Shown here: positions 17,223 to 25,758 of the stretch, piece after piece
Layout: every line of letters begins with the position of its first letter
Numbering within the stretch: position 1 is the first letter of the stretch
DNA from: Paenibacillus silvae
GTDB lineage: Bacteria > Bacillota > Bacilli > Paenibacillales > Paenibacillaceae
Length of the DNA stretch: 64,000 nucleotides
Assembly: GCF_014639235.1 (NCBI RefSeq)
Contig: NZ_BMFU01000002.1
Span: 310,001-374,000, forward strand
Direction: 5' to 3'
The notes under the pieces: generated by a model
Told to the model about the DNA's origin: nothing
Seen by the model: only the letters and a program-made list of their open reading frames with translations
Databases searched by the model: none
Program-made: the position numbers and the translations under genes

Positions 17223-18410
17223 ATGACTACTATACCCGAAAATAAGTTTAACAATCTACTTGAAAATACTGTTACCCAACTGCTTCAAGAAAAACTGGAG
17301 CTGATCATGCGAGAAGAAATCAAAAATTTCTTGAAAACAGAACAGCCACAGACGCGCAATAGTCGAAACGGACATTACTCCAGAAGCTTTCAAACGCAAC
17401 ATGGTACCATTCCGGCATTACGGGTTCCTCGGGATCGTAAAGGCTTGTTTCAAACCCGTTTATTTGAACCCTATCAGCGGCGTGAAGGATGGCTGGAGGA
17501 AGCCATTATTCACATGTATAAAGGCGGTATGAGCACACGCGAGGTCGCGAAGTTTATTGAGTCCATGTTCGGCACACATTACTCTCCAACCACCATTAGC
17601 AACATCACCCAAACCGTCATGGAGGATATTGAAACGTGGCAAAATCGGCCTCTGGAGAAGCGATATTCCGTCATTTACCTCGATGGACTCTATGTCAAAC
17701 TCAAGCGTAACTCGGTGAGCAGTGAGGCCGTCTATGTCGTAATGGGCATAGACGAAAAGGGCATTCGCCAAATTCTCGGCTTCTACGTTGGAGGGCACGA
17801 AAGCTCAAACGGTTGGCGCGAAGTGCTCAAAGACCTGCACAAACGCGGAGCAACCGATGTGCTTCTGGGGGCATTCGACGGCTTGCCCGGTCTGGAAGAG
17901 GCCTTTCGTGAAATCTATCCGAAAGCCGATGTCCAGCACTGCATCGTTCACAAGGTTCGTGCGACGTTTCCGAAAATTCGGGTAACGGATAAAACGGAAT
18001 TTCTGGATGATCTCAAGCAGGTGTACACCGCGGTGGACGGGGACGTTGCACGCGCCATCTTTGACGGATTTAAGGACAAATGGCGTAAGCTATATCCAAA
18101 GGAAGTGAAGTCCTGGGAAGTGCAACTGCCTACGCTGCTCACGTTCTACAACTACCCTGTGCTCACTCGGCCAGCCATCTACACAACCAATCCAATCGAA
18201 CGAATGAACAAAAAACTCCGGAAACGTCTCAAACCGATGAACAGCTTGACTCACATTGGAGCGGCTGAAAAAATCATTTATCTGCAAGCAACAGATTACA
18301 ACGAGAAATGGTGTGGCAGAGCCATTCGCGGGTTTGTTGATCCCGATACCAAAGCCGCATTCGAATCGATGTACCAAGAACGTTACGGGAGCAGTCCACG
18401 TGAGGAGTAA
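17223..18410 (+). CDS. IS256-family transposase
   Basis: A 395-residue DDE transposase of the IS256/Mutator type, intact. The catalytic triad is readable: Asp in VIYLDGLYVK, Asp in LLGAFDGLPG and Glu in TNPIERMNKKLRKR, with the C/H-containing DVQHCIVHKVR between them. The N-terminal ELIMREEIKNFL...SRNGHYSRSF block is typical. The start at 17223 is preceded by AAGGAG. It catalyses copy-out transposition of the element. The full-length frame and ends suggest recent arrival compared with the decayed genes around it. Confidence 0.96.
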   Translation: MTTIPENKFNNLLENTVTQLLQEKLELIMREEIKNFLKTEQPQTRNSRNGHYSRSFQTQHGTIPALRVPRDRKGLFQTRLFEPYQRREGWLEEAIIHMYKGGMSTREVAKFIESMFGTHYSPTTISNITQTVMEDIETWQNRPLEKRYSVIYLDGLYVKLKRNSVSSEAVYVVMGIDEKGIRQILGFYVGGHESSNGWREVLKDLHKRGATDVLLGAFDGLPGLEEAFREIYPKADVQHCIVHKVRATFPKIRVTDKTEFLDDLKQVYTAVDGDVARAIFDGFKDKWRKLYPKEVKSWEVQLPTLLTFYNYPVLTRPAIYTTNPIERMNKKLRKRLKPMNSLTHIGAAEKIIYLQATDYNEKWCGRAIRGFVDPDTKAAFESMYQERYGSSPREE

Positions 18411-18622
18411 GAGGCTTTTCCTCCTCTTATTTAGCTCTGCCCGCAGCACCAACAACAATCTATATTCCATTCAACATTCCGATGGATAATCTTACTACAC
18501 AAAATACTTGACGCTACCAAACGTGTTCTGACTTTTGATGAGAATTAAACCCTAAATGATTGAGAAATACAGTAGCTCTTCTCTCCTAAAGATCAGGGAA
18601 ACAATAGATATTCTTTTGTTAT

Positions 18623-19207
18623 TTATATTTCCTTATTCTGTAATATTTTTTTGCAATGTTGAAATTTTAGTCCTTCTTCAGATGAAGCGATCAATATTCC
18701 AAGCCTTCTTAATCGTGTTTCTTCTTTCTTGGCGCTCATTACCCACCAGATAGAATCTCTTTTATAGGATGGTGGTAAATTAGTGAAGAATAGCCAGGCT
18801 GTTTGATTTGCCTTGATTTGTTCTTCATATTCTTTGGCAAGTTCCATGTTTCTTTGTTCAGAGGAATAGCCTTGTGCATCGGTTCTGTTGTTAAAGACGT
18901 GCATTCCTTCTGGTCTCATCTTTCCAAGCTGTATTAGTGCTTTTACCTTCTTTACGTTTACAGCACTCCATACACTATTTACTTTGCGCGGAGTAAAGCG
19001 AATCTTACTTTGTTTATCAATGGTTTTTCGTATACCGTCAATCCACCCAAAACAAAGAGCAACATCTACTGATGCAGACCAAGTAAGGCTTGCACGCCCT
19101 GTACTTATCCCAAAATAGCCCACCCAAATTTCACTAGCTTCAGCATGATGTTCTTCTAACCAATCGTTAAACTCTTCTTGGTTGTTGAAAAAAAATACAT
19201 CTCCCAT
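18623..19207 (-). CDS. YdeI/OmpD-associated-family protein
   Basis: About 194 residues from the ATG at 19207; the frame is open 23 codons further, but those read through the end of the upstream hydrolase gene. Diagnostic segments are FNNQEEFNDWLEEHHAEASE, SVDVALCFGWIDGIRKTID, RFTPRKVNSVWSAVNVKKV and FTNLPPSYKRDSIWWVMSAKKEETRLRRL, all standard for the YdeI-type 'bacteriocin-protection' family, whose biochemical role is poorly known. Its start overlaps the hydrolase stop by about 50 bases, so translation is probably coupled. Confidence 0.85.
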   Translation of the reverse strand: MGDVFFFNNQEEFNDWLEEHHAEASEIWVGYFGISTGRASLTWSASVDVALCFGWIDGIRKTIDKQSKIRFTPRKVNSVWSAVNVKKVKALIQLGKMRPEGMHVFNNRTDAQGYSSEQRNMELAKEYEEQIKANQTAWLFFTNLPPSYKRDSIWWVMSAKKEETRLRRLGILIASSEEGLKFQHCKKILQNKEI

Positions 19208-20136
19208 TGTTCCAGCCATTTTAAAATCGCTTGGTTTGTTTCTTCCGGCTTTTCTTCCTGGATCCAATGACCGCAATCCAGATTGACCACTTCCACATTG
19301 GGCACGAACTTTGTCAGGTTTTCAGACTTCGCAACCACATCCCGGTCGCCGTAGATCATGAGGGTCGGCTGCTGGATGATTGGGTTCACTTTCGCCAATA
19401 AGCGCCAGTTGCGGTCAAGGTTCCTGTACCAATTTATGCTGCCCGTGAACCCTGATGTTTCAAAAGCGGAGACGTAAACGGCCAGCTCGCTTTCGCTCAA
19501 TACGGGCTCACCGAGCGTTGTTTCTGTTCTGGCGAGATTGATCAACGCCATACCTGGCTCTGGTGCTCTGAGAGGCTCGTTCTTCCGGTACAGGTTGCGA
19601 AGGAACCCGTATGTATTGTCTTCGAATACGGCGTCCGCGACGCCTGGCTGTCGATTGAAGTGGACGAAATAGAAATCGCCGCCAAATATTTCTTCCATGA
19701 ACTCGATCCAGGGTTTTTCTCCGCGCTCTTGGTAAGGCAAGCTCAGATTTATCACTTTATTGACGCGGTTTGGATGCAACAAGGTCAGTCCCCAAACGAC
19801 GAATGCACCCCAGTCATGACCGACAAAGGTAGCGTCCTCGTATCCATAGTGATCGAGAAGCGCGATGAGATCACCCGACAAGTGTTCAATGTCATAGTCT
19901 GTTACTTCTGTCGGACGGGATGAGTTGCCGTAACCCCGCTGGTTGGGGACGATGACATGGTAGCCCGCTGCGGCAAGTGCGTCCATCTGATGGCGCCAAG
20001 AAAAGGCATGCTCTGGCCAGCCGTGGCAGAGTACAATAGGTTTTCCTGCGTTTTCTCGGCCTGCTTCAAACACTTCGAGTTCCACTCCATTGACTGAAAT
20101 AAGGGTGGGCTTGGGAAAATCGGGTGGATTAATCAT
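19156..20136 (-). CDS. Alpha/beta hydrolase, epoxide-hydrolase/dehalogenase-like
   Basis: About 326 residues. I choose the ATG at 20136 because AGAAGGAGG lies ten bases upstream; 22 extra codons are open before it. The fold is clear: the oxyanion motif LCHGWPEHAFSWRH, nucleophile elbow FVGHDWGAFVVWG (Asp nucleophile, typical of epoxide hydrolases and haloalkane dehalogenases rather than esterases), the acid in MIYGDRDVVA and the His in LDCGHWIQEEKP. It acts in the cytosol on an unknown substrate. It is divergent from a WYL-domain regulator, with a 10-bp-arm palindrome between them, which suggests local control. The last 15 residues run into the YdeI gene and look added relative to the family. 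Confidence 0.9.
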   Translation of the reverse strand: MINPPDFPKPTLISVNGVELEVFEAGRENAGKPIVLCHGWPEHAFSWRHQMDALAAAGYHVIVPNQRGYGNSSRPTEVTDYDIEHLSGDLIALLDHYGYEDATFVGHDWGAFVVWGLTLLHPNRVNKVINLSLPYQERGEKPWIEFMEEIFGGDFYFVHFNRQPGVADAVFEDNTYGFLRNLYRKNEPLRAPEPGMALINLARTETTLGEPVLSESELAVYVSAFETSGFTGSINWYRNLDRNWRLLAKVNPIIQQPTLMIYGDRDVVAKSENLTKFVPNVEVVNLDCGHWIQEEKPEETNQAILKWLEQWEMYFFSTTKKSLTIG

Positions 20137-20180
20137 TAAATCAAAACCTCCTTCTTGTGATATATGTAGTATAATGGATA

Positions 20181-20206
20181 AACGGTGACATCTTATTGTC
20201 ACCGTT
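20181..20206. promoter_or_regulatory. Palindromic operator candidate
   Basis: AACGGTGACA TCTTAT TGTCACCGTT: perfect 10-base arms and a 6-base spacer, in the 99-base gap between the divergent hydrolase and WYL regulator genes. A TATAAT-like hexamer adjoins it at 20170-20175. Its symmetry and place suggest the binding site of the neighbouring regulator. Confidence 0.6.
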
Positions 20207-20235
20207 CTGAATTCATGTAGAAAAAGAGGGCAATT

Positions 20236-21147
20236 ATGGACAAAGTGGAGAGACTCATTTCGATTATCATGATATTGCTGAGGAAAGAGATTGTTTCTAC
20301 AACGGAATTCTCACAACTATTCCATGTTTCCAAAAGAACGATCCTTCGCGATATGGAAACATTGAGCTTATGTAACATCCCGATCTACTCTGTCATTGGC
20401 GTCAAAGGCGGCTACGGCATAATGGACGAATACAAGGTCGATAAACGCCTTCTAAGCAGCTCCGATTTACAGAATATATTGGCTGCGCTCGGCGGATTGG
20501 AACAACTCCTCCTTACTGAAGAAGTGGAAAGAACGATAAAAAAAATAGAGGCAATGGTTAGTCCATTGTCTCTGAATCGTTCCATTCAGCTGTCATTTTA
20601 TGATTGGGAAGGTCGGTCCGAGATTCTTGAAACCTTAAAGACATGTCAAGAATCCATTTCAAAAAAGAGGTTGGTTTCGTTTGATTATACAGATAAGGAC
20701 GGGGCTGTAACGAATAGAATGGTCGAGCCCTACGAGCTGCATTTTAGCGAATCGAGTTGGTACTTGAAAGGATTCTGTTTACATCGACAGGGATATCGAA
20801 CTTTCAAGTTATCTCGGATCGATCATATTACTATGGATGAACGCGCGTTTCATCCTAGAGACGATTGGTCAGAGCAAGTACACGAAGCAAATTATCTACC
20901 TGAATTCGTCACGATTAAGGCATGGATATCGTCTAGCATAAAAGATCAAATTATCGAAAGGTATGGTCGAAGAAGTATTGAAGACCATAGTTCTGGATTT
21001 TTATTAGCAACCATTTATGTCCCACAAAATCGTATGGGATTTCAACTTTTAGCAAGCTTCGGCACTCATCTAAAAGTTGTAGAGCCCAAAACCTATGTTG
21101 AAGACTTTCGAAATTATTTATGTCAAATGATGGAGAACTATTCCTGA
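20236..21147 (+). CDS. HTH/WYL-domain transcriptional regulator
   Basis: A 303-residue YafY-type regulator. It has an N-terminal winged helix-turn-helix (STTEFSQLFHVSKRTILRDMETL), the linker with IPIYSVIGVKGGYGI, and a WYL domain from about residue 140 (RLVSFDYTDKDGAVTNRMVEP, SSWYLKGFC, GYRTFKLSRID), followed by a WCX-like C-terminal extension. WYL domains sense small ligands or nucleic acid. It probably controls the divergent hydrolase/YdeI pair and itself through the palindrome at 20181-20206; this rests on position only. Confidence 0.92.
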   Translation: MDKVERLISIIMILLRKEIVSTTEFSQLFHVSKRTILRDMETLSLCNIPIYSVIGVKGGYGIMDEYKVDKRLLSSSDLQNILAALGGLEQLLLTEEVERTIKKIEAMVSPLSLNRSIQLSFYDWEGRSEILETLKTCQESISKKRLVSFDYTDKDGAVTNRMVEPYELHFSESSWYLKGFCLHRQGYRTFKLSRIDHITMDERAFHPRDDWSEQVHEANYLPEFVTIKAWISSSIKDQIIERYGRRSIEDHSSGFLLATIYVPQNRMGFQLLASFGTHLKVVEPKTYVEDFRNYLCQMMENYS

Positions 21148-21245
21148 TATATTTAGCATTAAAGCTTCAACTCAACTTTTCACCCTATTTATGGTACGGT
21201 TCCCCCTAATTAATCCTCACTATCCTACCCGTTAGTTGACAAAAG

Positions 21246-21268
21246 CAGCTGATCGCATTGATCAGCTG
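21246..21268 (+). terminator. Hairpin downstream of the WYL regulator
   Basis: CAGCTGATC GCATT GATCAGCTG is a perfect 9-base stem, about 100 bases after the regulator stop, followed by only TTTAATG. The T tract is weak, so termination is uncertain. Confidence 0.45.
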
Positions 21269-21290
21269 TTTAATGCATTTAAGGGCAAAA

Positions 21291-21318
21291 TTCCGATTAG
21301 ATATACATCTAATCGGAA
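21291..21318. repeat. Perfect 12-base inverted repeat at the edge of repeat copy B
   Basis: TTCCGATTAGAT ATAC ATCTAATCGGAA. The right arm is the first part of repeat copy B and is shared with copy A at 13059, where the left arm is not preserved. Confidence 0.75.
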
Positions 21319-21381
21319 ATAGAACATGTTCTTGTCCAATACGGTAATCGGTACAAGTTCTTGTCCCTCGACAGTAATTGG
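21307..21381 (+). repeat. Diverged direct repeat, copy B
   Basis: Aligns over its length with 13059-13141: ATCTAATCGGAAAT, then TGTTCTTGTCC, then ACGGTAATCGG, then ACAAGTTCTTGTCC, then AGTAATTGG. Same orientation as copy A, 8.25 kb away. It is followed directly by a run of eleven G (21380-21390). Confidence 0.65.
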
Positions 21382-21426
21382 GGGGGGGGGAAATTTAATC
21401 TTTACAAAACATAATCTTCATCATTT

Positions 21427-21775
21427 TCATGCGACATTCTTGAGCGTTTTTTTTGTTTCGCGTGCTTCATGCACACCACTGGCGAGTACGCCGGAACTTA
21501 CTTACAGTGGAGGTTGTACCCACTCTTGCGTTCGAGCAGCCAACTCTTCTTCTGGCACTTGAACCATTATTTCCTGAATATCGCTCTGTCAATGGTGATA
21601 ATGTCTCCATTTTTCAGCAAAGAGATCGGTCCACCTACTTGTGTCTCAGGTGATACATGTCCGACTACAAATCCATGCGAGCCACCCGAGAGCCTACCAT
21701 CTGTTATGAGAGCAACTTTCCCACCGAGACCTTTTCCTACAATTAGTGCTGTAACGGAAAGCATCTCAGGCATTC
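21427..21775 (-). pseudogene. ilvD: IlvD C-terminal fragment, frameshifted
   Basis: The minus strand encodes the end of dihydroxy-acid dehydratase: MPEMLSVTALIVGKGLGGKV, ALITDGRLSGGSHGFVVGHV, SPETQVGGPISLLKNGDIIT, then a frameshift near 21590 into EIMVQVPEEELAARTQEWVQ PPL, an in-frame TAA at 21502-21504, and VSSGVLASGVHEARETKKTL to the stop at 21427. Only about 115 of some 560 codons remain, so this is a non-functional remnant. Confidence 0.85.
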
Positions 21776-21966
21776 AATTTCTGGAAACAAACTAGCTTTA
21801 GTAATTGAAAACCCTTGTAATTGCTCCAAGATTCCTTTTTTATTGTCCACAATATTGACTACGGTTTTACTCAAACTGTTCTTATACCTCAAACCATTTA
21901 TTGCAGAGGAACTGTCCTCTACCAAGCCGCATATAACGAAGGCTCCGGACATTGAAATTTTCGCTA
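21776..21966 (-). pseudogene. Gene fragment, possibly FRG-domain protein, fused to the ilvD remnant
   Basis: An open frame reads AKISMSGAFVICGLVEDSSS... to ...KKGILEQLQGFSITKASLFP EIE, then runs out of frame into the ilvD fragment. The ending 'LxxxxITKxSLFPEIE' resembles the C-terminal part of FRG-domain proteins as I know them. The beginning joins directly after the stop of the GNAT gene, so both ends are recombination joints. Confidence 0.4.
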
Positions 21967-21969
21967 ATA

Positions 21970-22434
21970 TTAATGGGTTGTTTTATCATATTTAAATAAA
22001 ACTAGCTTGTCATTAACTTGTATTTCTTTCACTTTCTTGTACCCTAGTTTTTCATATAAATGATGATTGCGGAAACTTAAACTTGGAGTATAAAGAGTCC
22101 AGAGACTCACATCTGTAAATAAAGACTCAATATGTTGCATTGCATAAGTACCAATTCCTTTGTTTTGAATTTCTTGGTCAATAAAAATCTTATTTATGTG
22201 TATACGTTCCTTATTTCTGCGAATGTCGATCGCTCCTATAATCTGATTACAGTTTTTTTCAATAGTCAAATGGTGAAAATTCATAATATTATATTCTAGT
22301 AACTCAATAGATTCACAAGCAGGATTTGTATCGAAATCTTCATATTTCAATAAATCATCTTTGAATGCAGCCTTTTGTATGCGAAGTAATGTTGGAGCAT
22401 CCTCTACAACCGACTCTCTGAAATATATATCCAT
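21970..22434 (-). CDS. GNAT-family N-acetyltransferase
   Basis: A 154-residue single-domain GNAT. The acetyl-CoA pyrophosphate loop is IDQEIQNKGIGTYAMQHIE (Q/RxxGxG/A type) and the C-terminal part has the usual FRNHHLYEKLGYKKV motif. The ATG at 22434 is preceded by a weak AGGAGATT. The substrate is unknown. It is on the same strand as the NRPS operon but 255 AT-rich bases beyond its last gene, among decayed genes, so I do not count it as part of the pathway. Confidence 0.88.
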   Translation of the reverse strand: MDIYFRESVVEDAPTLLRIQKAAFKDDLLKYEDFDTNPACESIELLEYNIMNFHHLTIEKNCNQIIGAIDIRRNKERIHINKIFIDQEIQNKGIGTYAMQHIESLFTDVSLWTLYTPSLSFRNHHLYEKLGYKKVKEIQVNDKLVLFKYDKTTH

Positions 22435-22689
22435 TTATAATCTCCTAATTTGATGTATATTATAATTGCGGTTTAAACATACTAATGATTAGAACTAAAC
22501 TATAGTAAAAATATATTGAGTAACACATAGTGAGAATGGCACGACAGGGACGAGTCAACAACAGTATTTATCTAGTTTCCAGAAAATAACTTAATATAAA
22601 AGTTTACATTGAATTTTTTATTTATACTACTTTTATTATAAGAACGATAAGTATGATATCAGCTAAATACTAAATGAAACAATCCGCTT
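22435..22689. other. AT-rich gap after the NRPS operon
   Basis: 255 bases between the last gene of the operon (stop at 22690) and the GNAT start. I see no hairpin with T tract for the operon end and no coding frame of note; a promoter for the GNAT gene would have to lie here. Confidence 0.4.
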
Positions 22690-23961
22690 TTAAACTTCAC
22701 ATCTAAGATTATCAATACATATTTTAATACTTTCTCTAAGGATGCTTAATCCTGCTTGTAAACCTTCCTCATCAATAATTAATGGTGGAATTAATTTGAT
22801 AACTTCTCCTTTCGAACCTGAAGTTTCAATTAACAATCCGCGTTCAAAAGCAGCGGCACTGACCCGTAAAGCAAATCCGCTTATATCAAATGCCAAACCT
22901 TGAATCATTCCCCTACCCCGTACAGTCATGGGAACCTCAGTGAACTCAGTTGTAATTGCTTTTAAAACTCCGTGAATGATCTTTGCTTTATCTTGAATCT
23001 CTCTACTAAAATCTTCATTGACCCAATAAGATAGCGCTTCAGTAGCAGTAATAAAGGCCAAATTATTCCCTCTAAATGTCCCATTATGCTCCCCAGGAGA
23101 CCATATATCAATTTCTGGTTTAATAAGATTTAACGCCATAGGTAAGCCATAACCACTTATAGATTTTGATAGGCATACAATATCGGGCCTGATTCCTGCT
23201 GATTCGAAACTAAAGAACGACCCAGTTCGTCCACACCCTACTTGTATTTCATCAACAATAAGTAGTATCTCATATTTCCGGCAAAGCTTTTCAATCCCCT
23301 GTAACCATTCAATGCTAGCCGAATTTAGCCCACCTTCTCCTTGTATCGTTTCAAGAATAACAGCTGCAGGAATTTCAATACCACTCCCCGAGTCTTCTAG
23401 ATATTTTTCTAAATAAGAGAGCGTATCTAATGCCTCACCAAAATAATTATCATAAGGCATATGAACAGTATAGTGTAAAGGTACTCCTCCTCTCCGCTTA
23501 GCAAAATTTCCATTTAATGCTAAGGATCCCAAGCTCATACCATGGAAAGCATTTGTAAATGAGATAATATTTTCGCGACCTGTTACCTTGCGAACTAACT
23601 TTAGTGCTCCTTCCACAGCATTTGTCCCAGTAGGCCCGGTAAACATAATGCGATATTCCATATCGCGGGGTTTAAGAATCACATCATTAAAACGTACCAT
23701 AAACTTATCCTTCGCAACTGTCGCCATATCTAAACTATGAGTTATATTGTCGTTCATGATATATTCCATTAACTTCTTTTTAAATAATGGATTGTTATGT
23801 CCGTAATTCAAAGCTCCTGCACCAGCAAAGAAATCGATAAATTCTTTTCCGTTAGTATCAAAAATTTTATAACCCTTTGCTTTTTCAAATACAGTAGGAA
23901 AACTTCGTACATAGCTACGAACTTCAGATTCCAAGTTATAAACATTTTGTAGTAACGACAT
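22690..23961 (-). CDS. EctB-like diaminobutyrate--2-oxoglutarate aminotransferase
   Basis: A 423-residue class III PLP aminotransferase of the L-2,4-diaminobutyrate (EctB/DABA) type. Visible are FFAGAGALNYGHNNP, FTGPTGTNAVEGALKLVRK, the cofactor Asp in LLIVDEIQVGCGRTG and the PLP lysine in LSKSISGYGLPMALN. It converts aspartate semialdehyde plus glutamate into 2,4-diaminobutyrate (Dab). It is the last gene of the NRPS operon, 45 bases after the ABC gene, with AAAAAGGAG before the ATG. In Paenibacillaceae peptide clusters such a gene usually supplies Dab for the assembly line, which agrees with the diaminobutyrate-like pocket of the last NRPS A domain here. Confidence 0.9.
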   Translation of the reverse strand: MSLLQNVYNLESEVRSYVRSFPTVFEKAKGYKIFDTNGKEFIDFFAGAGALNYGHNNPLFKKKLMEYIMNDNITHSLDMATVAKDKFMVRFNDVILKPRDMEYRIMFTGPTGTNAVEGALKLVRKVTGRENIISFTNAFHGMSLGSLALNGNFAKRRGGVPLHYTVHMPYDNYFGEALDTLSYLEKYLEDSGSGIEIPAAVILETIQGEGGLNSASIEWLQGIEKLCRKYEILLIVDEIQVGCGRTGSFFSFESAGIRPDIVCLSKSISGYGLPMALNLIKPEIDIWSPGEHNGTFRGNNLAFITATEALSYWVNEDFSREIQDKAKIIHGVLKAITTEFTEVPMTVRGRGMIQGLAFDISGFALRVSAAAFERGLLIETSGSKGEVIKLIPPLIIDEEGLQAGLSILRESIKICIDNLRCEV

Positions 23962-24006
23962 ATTTTAATCTCCTTTTTAGATCGGCTAGAATGTCACAAA
24001 TGAATC

Positions 24007-25758
24007 CTATTGTATGCTGTCCCAGATAACTTTCATTTCCTTGGAAGTTTCTAACAAATGATCTAGATCCCCTTTAGCCTCGACTTCTCCATCTTTCATC
24101 ACTATGATCTGATCTGCACGTCGCAGAACTGCTGGACGATTTGAAATAACTAGGTAAGTAGCATTTTGACTATTAAAGATTCGTTCCCACATGGTATGTT
24201 CTGTGTTCACATCGAGTGCACTTGATAGATCGTCGAACACTAACAATTCAGCTTCTCGTACAAACATGCGTGCAGCTGCAGTACGCTGTAACTGCCCCCC
24301 AGATAACTTTGTTCCTCTCGCTCCTATTATCGTGTCTAACCCTTGCTCCATCTGTAAAATATCTTTTTCCATCACAGATAATCGGATCGCCTGCTCAAGG
24401 TTAACCTTGTCTTCCGGAAGCCCCATCAAGATATTCTCACGTATCGTCTCACTAGATAACCTAGGAATTTGAGGAGTGTACGAACTTCTTGGGGATGTAA
24501 AGAAATCTCCTTGATCATCTACAAGTTGATCGTTCCAGTAAACCTTACCTTTCTGTTTGGGTAATAAACCTAGCAGTGTCTTAACAAGTGTGCTCTTTCC
24601 AGATCCGACCTTACCAGTGATTACGGTCAACGTCCCTCTTTGAATTTCAAAATCAATATCTCGAACTCCTATTGTTGATTGAGGGTATATATACGTTAAA
24701 CCTTCAACCTTCAATGAATTTAAATAATGTTCCTCTGACTTTCTTACATAAGGAACCTCAGGTAATTGACCATCTAAATAGACTGGTCCGTGCTCAATCA
24801 ACTTATCCATTTCACCACCTTGTATTTCTAAAGTACGATCTATAGATACTCCAGCTTGTTTAAACCTTGCAATCAATCGTCCAAGGAAGTGTGTTACTTC
24901 TCCTAACCAACCCAAATAGAAAATAAATAAAACTAAATCGCCAGTTGAAAAACTTCCATCATGAATTGATGCTGCTCCAAAAAAAAGTATTAAACCTGTT
25001 CCGAAACGAATTGAGTTCTCAAAAATAGTATTCAGCAAATCACTAAACAGCTTATCTTTAACAGATAACACTTGTCTTTTTTTATTAAGTTGCTGAAGAT
25101 ACATCACTAATCTGTTTTCAGAACCAGAAGTTTTTACTGTTTCTACTCCATCAAATGTGTCAGAAATAAACCCTGTAACGAGTCCCGTAGCTTGACGACT
25201 TTCTCTCCTATACTTTTCTACATAGGTCTTAGCAATATTACTTACAATCATCAAAAGAGCCAACGGAACAAAAATGATTAAGGTTAATTTATAATTAATT
25301 TGAAACATAATAAGTAAAGCTACAATTGCAAAGATTGGTCGATAAATCAGATCGGCTGTCCAACCAACAAACCCCGCAATTTCGTCAATATCATCTCGGA
25401 ATCTGCTGATTGAATCACCTACCGATGTAGCTGGCTCTTTGGTAACTGAACGTTTAAGAATATGTTGAAGCACATTTTTGCGCAATAAACTTGCCACTAC
25501 AAAAATAAAGGTGAAATCAACGTAGAAACCAGCCACAAGCGTGATAGCACGTGCAAGTAATGTCGAAACTAAAATAATAATTAAAAAAATAATTCCGTTA
25601 GAAGCGACTGAACCTCCACCTAAAGCGTCAAAGATTTCTTTTAAGGCAATTCCTGTGATTAATGGGAGCCCATGTACAAATGCCCACAGTAGAAATGTTG
25701 CCAAATAGAGTCGTGGACGGAAACGAATTAAGTGACCCACCAATCTCCATATCTTCAC
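24007..25758 (-). CDS. ABC exporter half-transporter with degenerate ATPase site
   Basis: 583 residues: a six-helix exporter membrane domain then an NBD with Walker A TGKVGSGKST and signature LSGGQLQRTAAAR. Walker B is AELLVFDDLSSALD: the catalytic Glu after the Walker B Asp is Asp. Heterodimeric exporters of the TM287/288 and BmrCD type carry exactly one such degenerate site. Its ATG overlaps the stop of the partner gene (ATGA, 25755-25758), so the two are translated together. It probably exports the NRPS/PKS product. Confidence 0.92.
   Translation of the reverse strand: MKIWRLVGHLIRFRPRLYLATFLLWAFVHGLPLITGIALKEIFDALGGGSVASNGIIFLIIILVSTLLARAITLVAGFYVDFTFIFVVASLLRKNVLQHILKRSVTKEPATSVGDSISRFRDDIDEIAGFVGWTADLIYRPIFAIVALLIMFQINYKLTLIIFVPLALLMIVSNIAKTYVEKYRRESRQATGLVTGFISDTFDGVETVKTSGSENRLVMYLQQLNKKRQVLSVKDKLFSDLLNTIFENSIRFGTGLILFFGAASIHDGSFSTGDLVLFIFYLGWLGEVTHFLGRLIARFKQAGVSIDRTLEIQGGEMDKLIEHGPVYLDGQLPEVPYVRKSEEHYLNSLKVEGLTYIYPQSTIGVRDIDFEIQRGTLTVITGKVGSGKSTLVKTLLGLLPKQKGKVYWNDQLVDDQGDFFTSPRSSYTPQIPRLSSETIRENILMGLPEDKVNLEQAIRLSVMEKDILQMEQGLDTIIGARGTKLSGGQLQRTAAARMFVREAELLVFDDLSSALDVNTEHTMWERIFNSQNATYLVISNRPAVLRRADQIIVMKDGEVEAKGDLDHLLETSKEMKVIWDSIQ

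Larger units (their letters stand above)
17119..18518 (+). mobile_element. IS256-family insertion sequence, complete
   Basis: About 1.4 kb with imperfect terminal inverted repeats: GTGACGTACAATAGTTTGTG on the left (17119 on) and, as reverse complement of the right end (18518 back), GGTAGCGTCAAGTATTTTGT. The inner TTTGTGTA is identical in both. The element contains one intact transposase gene. The flanking bases AAACG occur on both sides (17114-17118 and 18519-18523); IS256 elements usually duplicate 8-9 bases, so the target duplication is short or diverged and the exact ends are uncertain by a base or two. Confidence 0.85.

Noticed and set aside
21469..21795. Plus-strand 108-codon ORF
   Set aside because: Antisense to the clear ilvD remnant.
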